Part shown: piece after piece, positions 59,379 through 64,000 of the stretch | How positions within the stretch are numbered: the stretch's first letter is position 1 | Layout: each line of letters starts with the position of its first letter | Source of the DNA: Flavobacterium sp. N502536 | Lineage (GTDB): Bacteria; Bacteroidota; Bacteroidia; Flavobacteriales; Flavobacteriaceae | Reading direction: 5' to 3' | DNA length: 64,000 nucleotides | Assembly (NCBI RefSeq): GCF_025947345.1 | Contig: NZ_CP110011.1 | Coordinates: forward strand, 3,906,001 to 3,970,000 | Translations under genes and position numbers: made by a program | Notes under the pieces: generated by a model | What the model saw: the letters and a program-made list of their open reading frames with translations, nothing else | Database searches by the model: none | What the model was told of the DNA's origin: nothing

Positions 59379-61760
59379 ATGAGTATAAAAAAAGTTTTAT
59401 TTTCTCTGATTTTCCTGAACTCATTAATGATGATGGGGCAGGGACTGGGAAAAATAACAGGAAAGGTTTCCTTAACGGGAAATGTGCCGGCAGAAAATGT
59501 TTCTGTTGCACTGAAAGGAACAAAATATAGTGCCATTACAAACGAACACGGGCAGTACGAAATTAAAAATGTTAAGCCAGCCAGCTATACCATTAGCATT
59601 AGTGCAGTAGGAATTCGTCAGGTTGAAGACAGAATTACAGTTGCCGCTAAGCAAACGACAATTAAGAACTTTATGCTTTCCGAGAGTCAGGAAGATCTGG
59701 ATGAAGTTGTGATTACGAAGAACAAATACAAGCAGGACAAGCCTTCTTTATCTTTACGTCTTCAAACTCCTGTGCTTGAAATTCCGCAGAACATTCAGAT
59801 TGTGAGTGGTCAGGCGTTAAAAGATCAGCAGATTGTGAGTATGAGTGACGGTGTGATCAGAAACGTGAGTGGTGCGGTACGTTCAGAACATTGGGGAGAT
59901 TTGTACACGAACATAAAAATGCGTGGTTCTCAGGTTCAGGCGTTCCGAAATGGGTTTAACGTAGTTTCTTCTTCTTGGGGACCGCTTACCGAAGACATGA
60001 GTTTTGTGGATCATATCGAGTTTGTAAAAGGACCTGCAGGTTTCATGATTTCAAGTGGTGATCCAAGTGGATTGTACAATGTAGTAACGAAAAAACCAAC
60101 CGGAATTACAAAAGGAGAAGCTAGTGTAATGGCGGGAAGCTATGATTTTTACAGAGCCAGTATTGATCTTGACGGAAAACTGGATAAAAAAGGAAAGTTA
60201 TTGTATCGTTTTAATGCGGCGGCACAAAAGAGAGGTTCACACCGTGCATTTGAGCACAATGACCGTTATGTAATTGCTCCGGTAATTACGTATCAGGTTG
60301 ATGACAAAACAAAAATTACCGCTGAATACAATTTTCAGTATGCCAACATGACTGAAGTAGGTTCTTATTATGTTTTCGGACCTAAATCAGATGGATATGG
60401 AACTTTACCGGTTGGATTTACAATGACACAACCAGGTTTGCCTGATACCAATATTCAGGATCATAGTGGATACCTTATGTTTGAGCATAAGTTTGATGAC
60501 AATTGGAAATTAACCGCACAAACGTCTTATTTCAAATACCTTCAGAAAGGATACAGTTCATGGCCGAGTATGATTGGTTCAAGTGAGAACGCTCTTGGGA
60601 AAGGGAACATTATCAGAAATGTAGGGATCTGGGATGCCGAAAGTAATATGTATTTAGGTCAGATATTTGTAAACGGAAAGTTCAATACCGGACAAGTAAC
60701 TCATAAAGTATTAGGTGGTGTAGATTTAGGCAATAAAGATTATATGGCAGATTGGGGACAATCTCATGATCTTGATACGGCTGCTAATCCGTTTAATGTT
60801 TACAATCCAAATTATGGAACACCTTCTAATGGCCTTCCAGCTTTCGATCGTACTAAACCACTTTCTGTGAGAGCCGGTGGTAAGCAGACTACTGAGTACG
60901 CAGCAGGTTATATTCAGGACGAACTTGGTTTTTTTGAAAACAAATTAAGATTGACTCTTGCAGCAAGATATACCTGGATTAGCCAAAACAGTTGGGGAAC
61001 AGTTGAGGAAGACAGTCATATTACCCCACGTATAGGAGTTAGTTATTCGGTAACAGATAATCTGGCCGTTTACGGATTATACGATCAGGCTTTTTTACCA
61101 CAAGCCGGAATTATTAAAAATGGAGATAAGGTAAAACCGCTTACAGGAAATAATTTAGAATTTGGAGTTAAAAAAGATTGGTTTGACGGATCATGGAGTT
61201 CTACATTAGCGGCATACCGTATTGTAAAACAAAACGAACTTACTGCTGATCCAACTAACGGACCAAACGACATCTATAAAGTTGTTTTGGGAGAAAAAAG
61301 AGCACAAGGTATTGAATTTGACGTTAGAGGAAAATTATTTGACGGACTTAATCTTATTGCTAATTATGCCTTTACAGAATCGGTTGTAACGAGTTCTGTT
61401 GTTACATCTATAGGCGTTGGTTCTGTTGTACCGGGATTTGCTAAACATAGTGCAAATGCATGGTTGAATTACAGTATTCAAAGTGGTAAACTTAAAGGAT
61501 TAGGGGCTTCAATTGGAGGTACTTATCTTGCAGACCGTCAAACGGACAGCTGGAGTGTAGGAAATGTAAGATTACCAAATTATTTTAAACTGGATGGAGG
61601 TTTATCTTATGAAACAGGTAAATTTAAAATTACAGCCAACGTGTTTAATATTCTGGACAAATACCTATATAGTGGATCTTATTATGAGTGGCTTTCAGCT
61701 TACTACTGGCAAACAGAAGCTCCAAGAAACTTTAGAGTTGGGGTAACGTATAAGTTCTAA
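59379..61760 (+). CDS. TonB-dependent siderophore receptor with CarboxypepD-like N-terminal domain
   Basis: A 793-residue outer-membrane receptor starting MSIKKVLFSLIFLNSL (ATG 59379; a GTG nine bases upstream is in frame). After the signal peptide comes a beta-sandwich of the CarboxypepD_reg type (GKITGKVSLTGNVPAENVSV to about 105), then the plug (LEIPQNIQIVSGQALKDQQI, VEFVKGPAGFMISSGDPSGL-like) and a barrel ending FRVGVTYKF. The plug is of the ferrisiderophore class. It is monocistronic. Its 3' end is followed by the tandem tail/terminator repeats of the convergent gene. Confidence 0.9.
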   Translation: MSIKKVLFSLIFLNSLMMMGQGLGKITGKVSLTGNVPAENVSVALKGTKYSAITNEHGQYEIKNVKPASYTISISAVGIRQVEDRITVAAKQTTIKNFMLSESQEDLDEVVITKNKYKQDKPSLSLRLQTPVLEIPQNIQIVSGQALKDQQIVSMSDGVIRNVSGAVRSEHWGDLYTNIKMRGSQVQAFRNGFNVVSSSWGPLTEDMSFVDHIEFVKGPAGFMISSGDPSGLYNVVTKKPTGITKGEASVMAGSYDFYRASIDLDGKLDKKGKLLYRFNAAAQKRGSHRAFEHNDRYVIAPVITYQVDDKTKITAEYNFQYANMTEVGSYYVFGPKSDGYGTLPVGFTMTQPGLPDTNIQDHSGYLMFEHKFDDNWKLTAQTSYFKYLQKGYSSWPSMIGSSENALGKGNIIRNVGIWDAESNMYLGQIFVNGKFNTGQVTHKVLGGVDLGNKDYMADWGQSHDLDTAANPFNVYNPNYGTPSNGLPAFDRTKPLSVRAGGKQTTEYAAGYIQDELGFFENKLRLTLAARYTWISQNSWGTVEEDSHITPRIGVSYSVTDNLAVYGLYDQAFLPQAGIIKNGDKVKPLTGNNLEFGVKKDWFDGSWSSTLAAYRIVKQNELTADPTNGPNDIYKVVLGEKRAQGIEFDVRGKLFDGLNLIANYAFTESVVTSSVVTSIGVGSVVPGFAKHSANAWLNYSIQSGKLKGLGASIGGTYLADRQTDSWSVGNVRLPNYFKLDGGLSYETGKFKITANVFNILDKYLYSGSYYEWLSAYYWQTEAPRNFRVGVTYKF

Positions 61761-61815
61761 TCTCTTTAGGTTCTGAGGCACTGAGGTGCTAGGGTTCTGA
61801 GGGTTATTTAAAAGT

Positions 61816-62182
61816 AAACCCGACAGATTTTTAAAACCTGTCGGGTTTGTTTGTTATTGAAATAAGATGCCCTTTAATCTTTATAATCCGTGGTAAAAAA
61901 CTACCCTTTTTGAACGAGCGGAATAACTTTTGTACCAGTAAGTATTCTATACTAAACCCGACAGGTTTTAAAAACCTGTCGGGTTTGTTTGTTATTGAGA
62001 AATAGAAAATCCTTTTAATCTTTATAATCCGTGGTAAAAAACTATCCTTTTTGAATGAGCGGAATGACCTTTGTACCAGTAAGTGTCCTATACTAAACCC
62101 GACAGGTTTTAAAAACCTGTCGGGTTTGTTTGTTATTGAGAAATAGAAAATCCTTTTAATCTTTATAATCCGTGGTAAAAAA
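61816..62182. repeat. Tandem duplications of the LLM gene tail plus terminator
   Basis: Hairpins AAACCCGACAG.. start at 61816, 61954 and 62095, giving periods of 138 and 141 bases. Between them, each unit contains on the minus strand the last codons of the adjacent monooxygenase gene: TGTKVIPLVQKG-stop at about 61905, TGTKVIPLIQKG-stop at about 62043, and the true end IGTKVIPLVQKG-stop at 62183. Each is followed by the same spacer (TTATAAAGATTAAAAGG) and hairpin. The long minus-strand frame across the array is an artefact of the repeat. Confidence 0.85.
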
Positions 62183-63205
62183 CTATCCTTTTTGAACAAG
62201 CGGAATGACCTTTGTACCAATAAGTTCTATCGCATTCATTAGTTGTGTATGGGTAAGGCCTGCATTATCCATTTGAAATGTAAATCTTGAAATTCCGCCA
62301 AGTGATTCGCTGTGGCGCAAGAGTTTATCGGCAATGCGTTCAGGATCGCCTACAACCAAAACACCCAGATCGTCAATTAAACCGTCAAATTTGGCTCTGG
62401 TAACCGGTGGCCAGCCGCGTTCTAATCCTAATTTTGTCCAAAGTTCAGCATAACCGGGATAATATTCTTCGATGGCTTTTGCGGTAGTGCTTGCTGTAAA
62501 TCCTGGTGAATGTAAACCTACCTGAAGTTCTTCGGGCTGGTAACCAGCTGCTTTTCCTGCTTCACGATACAAGTCTACTAGCGGACGGAAACGATGTGTC
62601 TGACCTCCGATAACGGCTACCATTAAAGGCAAACCTAAGGATCCGGCTCTTACAAAAGACTCGGGTGTTCCGCCAACGCCTAACCAGACGGGTAGTTTTT
62701 CCTGTATAGCCCTCGGATAAACCGGAAGATTGTTCAAAGCGGGACGAAATTTCCCCGACCAGGTCACAAATTCATTGTCTCTGATTTGAAGTAAGAGTTC
62801 TAATTTTTCTTTAAAAAGCGCGTCATAGTCATTCAGATTAAATCCGAAAAGAGGGTAAGCTTCGATTGAAGAACCGCGGCCTACTACAATTTCAGCTCTT
62901 CCTTTTGAAATTAAGTCAAGAGTTGCAAAACTTTGATAGACTCTTACCGGGTCGGCAGCACTTAAAACTGAAACCGCACTTGACAATCGAATGCGTTTTG
63001 TTCGTGCTGCGGCAGCACTTAAAATTACGGCGGTAGCCGAATCTAAAAACTCTTTTTTATGGTGTTCACCAATTCCAAAAACGTCAAGTCCGGCCTGATC
63101 TGCCAGCTCGATTCTTTGGAGTAATTGTTCCATTGCATCAACACTGCTTAAGGTATTGTGGTCTCCGTACATCGCCGAAGCGAAACTGTCAATTCCTATT
63201 TCCAT
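62183..63205 (-). CDS. Luciferase-like monooxygenase family protein (LLM)
   Basis: A 340-residue F420- or FMN-dependent monooxygenase-fold protein. The N-terminus MEIGIDSFASAMYGDHNTLS, the LDVFGIGEHHKKEFLDSATA segment with His pair, VLSAADPVRVYQSFATLDLI, and GRAEIVVGRGSSIEAYPLFG (flavin phosphate loop) define the bacterial-luciferase-like group of probable FMN oxidoreductases. An ATG 12 bases upstream is in frame, but ATG 63205 fits the family better. The substrate is unknown. Its last 12 codons and terminator have been tandemly copied downstream. Confidence 0.88.
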   Translation of the reverse strand: MEIGIDSFASAMYGDHNTLSSVDAMEQLLQRIELADQAGLDVFGIGEHHKKEFLDSATAVILSAAAARTKRIRLSSAVSVLSAADPVRVYQSFATLDLISKGRAEIVVGRGSSIEAYPLFGFNLNDYDALFKEKLELLLQIRDNEFVTWSGKFRPALNNLPVYPRAIQEKLPVWLGVGGTPESFVRAGSLGLPLMVAVIGGQTHRFRPLVDLYREAGKAAGYQPEELQVGLHSPGFTASTTAKAIEEYYPGYAELWTKLGLERGWPPVTRAKFDGLIDDLGVLVVGDPERIADKLLRHSESLGGISRFTFQMDNAGLTHTQLMNAIELIGTKVIPLVQKG

Positions 63206-63308
63206 TTTTTTTAGCATTAGGCTTTAAGCCTTAAACAATATGCTTTTCCAGAAAGCCTACAGCTCAATGCTTATCGCGGTTACGGTTATTAGAGTATTAT
63301 CGCCTAGT

Positions 63309-63341
63309 AAACCCGACAGTTTTTTAAAACCTGTCGGGTTT
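63309..63341. terminator. CCCGACAGGTTT-type hairpin terminator upstream of the LLM gene
   Basis: AAACCCGACAG(T) pairs with CTGTCGGGTTT around a T/A-rich loop. It ends the DUF1634 transcript and is flanked by short repeats of GCCTATAGCTTAAGGC type. Confidence 0.75.
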
Positions 63342-63409
63342 GATTGTTATTAAGTTATATGTTTTTTCAAAAAGCCTATAGCCTATAGCTTAAGGCTTAC
63401 AGCTTATAA

Positions 63410-63817
63410 TCAATGAGAAAAACCAAAGGAAACACTAATCAGAATAATCACAATAACAATTAAGGTGATCCCTACATACAGATAATCCTTTTCCAGTAAA
63501 AAAGAAAATAGTGACAGTAAAACACGTAAAACCGGGGTTAGAAAAAGCAGGATGATCCCAAAAAAGATCAACGATTCACCATTTCCCTGAATTACGCCCT
63601 GATAAATTGCTGAAACGACTTCAAAAATATTGCGGTCATTTTCATGAAAGACCGAGTAATCTTCAATGTCTGTGCTATGCGCCATCAAATAAACAATTCC
63701 GCCAATAAAAGCGACTGATAAGGAAATCCAAACGCCATAACGCAATAAGTTTCCAATAATGGTTTGAAAATCCTTTTCTCCAAATTTTTCGTGTTGCATA
63801 GTCTTAGATTTTTCCAT
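63410..63817 (-). CDS. DUF1634 membrane protein
   Basis: A 135-residue protein with three membrane helices (LRYGVWISLSVAFIGGIVYL; SLIFFGIILLFLTPVLRVLL; LYVGITLIVIVIILISVSFG), the layout of DUF1634. This family regularly pairs with TauE/SafE permeases, and here the upstream gene encodes one and overlaps by 14 bases, so they probably act together in anion (sulfite or organosulfonate) export. ATG 63817 overlaps the upstream stop; an alternative ATG is at 63799. Confidence 0.88.
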   Translation of the reverse strand: MEKSKTMQHEKFGEKDFQTIIGNLLRYGVWISLSVAFIGGIVYLMAHSTDIEDYSVFHENDRNIFEVVSAIYQGVIQGNGESLIFFGIILLFLTPVLRVLLSLFSFLLEKDYLYVGITLIVIVIILISVSFGFSH

Positions 63818-64000
63818 TAATTCCGTTATAGATCATATTTACCGCAAGTACAAAGATCAGACAGGCAAAAAAGATACGTAGCTTTTTAGGATTCGTTTTA
63901 ACCAAAACTTTGGCACCCGCCATCGCACCAAACAGCACACCAATTACTACGGGCATACAAATTCCGGGTTCAATGTATCCTTTTTGAATATAAATAACAG
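63804..64000 (-). CDS. TauE/SafE-family permease, C-terminal part (5' end outside window)
   Basis: The frame is open from the window edge to a stop at 63804. The visible 65 residues include GICMPVVIGVLFGAMAGAKV, a glycine-rich membrane segment typical of TauE/SafE (DUF81) permeases, and a final helix LRIFFACLIFVLAVNMIYNG. Members transport sulfite, sulfonates or related anions across the inner membrane. It overlaps the DUF1634 gene by 14 bases, a common pairing. Confidence 0.85.
   Translation of the reverse strand, partial: VIYIQKGYIEPGICMPVVIGVLFGAMAGAKVLVKTNPKKLRIFFACLIFVLAVNMIYNGINGKI

Noticed and set aside
61831..62220. 129-codon minus-strand frame with apparent internal protein repeats
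   Set aside because: The repeats are the DNA tail/terminator units read in a wrong frame; the correct frame gives only the KVIPLVQKG-stop fragments.
1..64000. tRNA, rRNA, tmRNA or other standard RNA genes
   Set aside because: No cloverleaf with T-loop consensus GTTCAANNC or rRNA-like segment was recognised by eye; a covariance search would be decisive.

Overview
The window looks like a chromosomal segment of a Flavobacterium-type member of the Bacteroidota. The evidence is AT-rich intergenic DNA, promoters with TAnnTTTG-like -7 elements and little Shine-Dalgarno signal, two TonB-dependent receptors, lipoprotein and AQ-ending signal peptides, and long intergenic runs of short degenerate repeats (AAACCTG/AAACTTG heptamers). 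No rRNA, tRNA, CRISPR array, prophage or transposase gene was recognised.

Layout. 0-12.3 kb holds housekeeping and signalling genes: the glyA 3' end, miaE, guaC, a GNAT acetyltransferase, a pentapeptide-repeat protein, aspA, a two-component pair, a universal-stress-like protein, a bestrophin-like channel, and a divergent MocR regulator / EamA transporter pair in which both genes carry a one-base frameshift. 12.6-24.8 kb holds an acyl-CoA oxidase-like flavoprotein, a CHMI-type tautomerase, a carbohydrate locus (TPR/HTH regulator, GH3 beta-glucosidase, DUF1349 protein), an acyltransferase, an ArsR-OYE operon, a TlpA thioredoxin and a small membrane protein. 24.9-30.7 kb holds a TetR-regulated DHA2 drug exporter with two matching operators, then an AraC regulator, a cupin and a zinc alcohol dehydrogenase. 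30.7-32.6 kb is 1.9 kb without an intact gene, containing repeats and apparent gene remnants.

32.6-51 kb is dominated by metal and metalloid genes. It contains a small His/Cys-rich protein with a czcA-czcC-czcB RND efflux operon, a P1B-type ATPase with Zn/Cd hallmarks, an arsR-DUF6428-(41-aa membrane ORF)-arsC operon bracketed by copies of a palindromic repeat, and a five-gene minus-strand cluster. That cluster encodes a small His/Cys-rich protein, an ABC ATPase, a TonB-dependent receptor and two ABC-2/DUF3526-like permeases, and reads like an outer-to-inner-membrane metal or metallophore system. It is the best candidate here for a poorly described system. Its first gene has a TATATTTG promoter with a GCAAC-N3-GTTGC palindrome just downstream.

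51-64 kb holds a DapB-like reductase with a changed active-site motif, an sdhA-sdhB pair without a neighbouring sdhC, a secreted HEGRH-motif protein, an HxlR regulator divergent from an azoreductase across a 38-bp perfect palindrome, a thiolase, a second TonB receptor, a luciferase-like monooxygenase whose last codons plus terminator exist in three tandem copies, a DUF1634 protein and the 3' end of a TauE/SafE permease. Dispersed repeats, mainly a 125-160 bp palindromic element and a CCCGACAGGTTT terminator hairpin, are concentrated in the second half.
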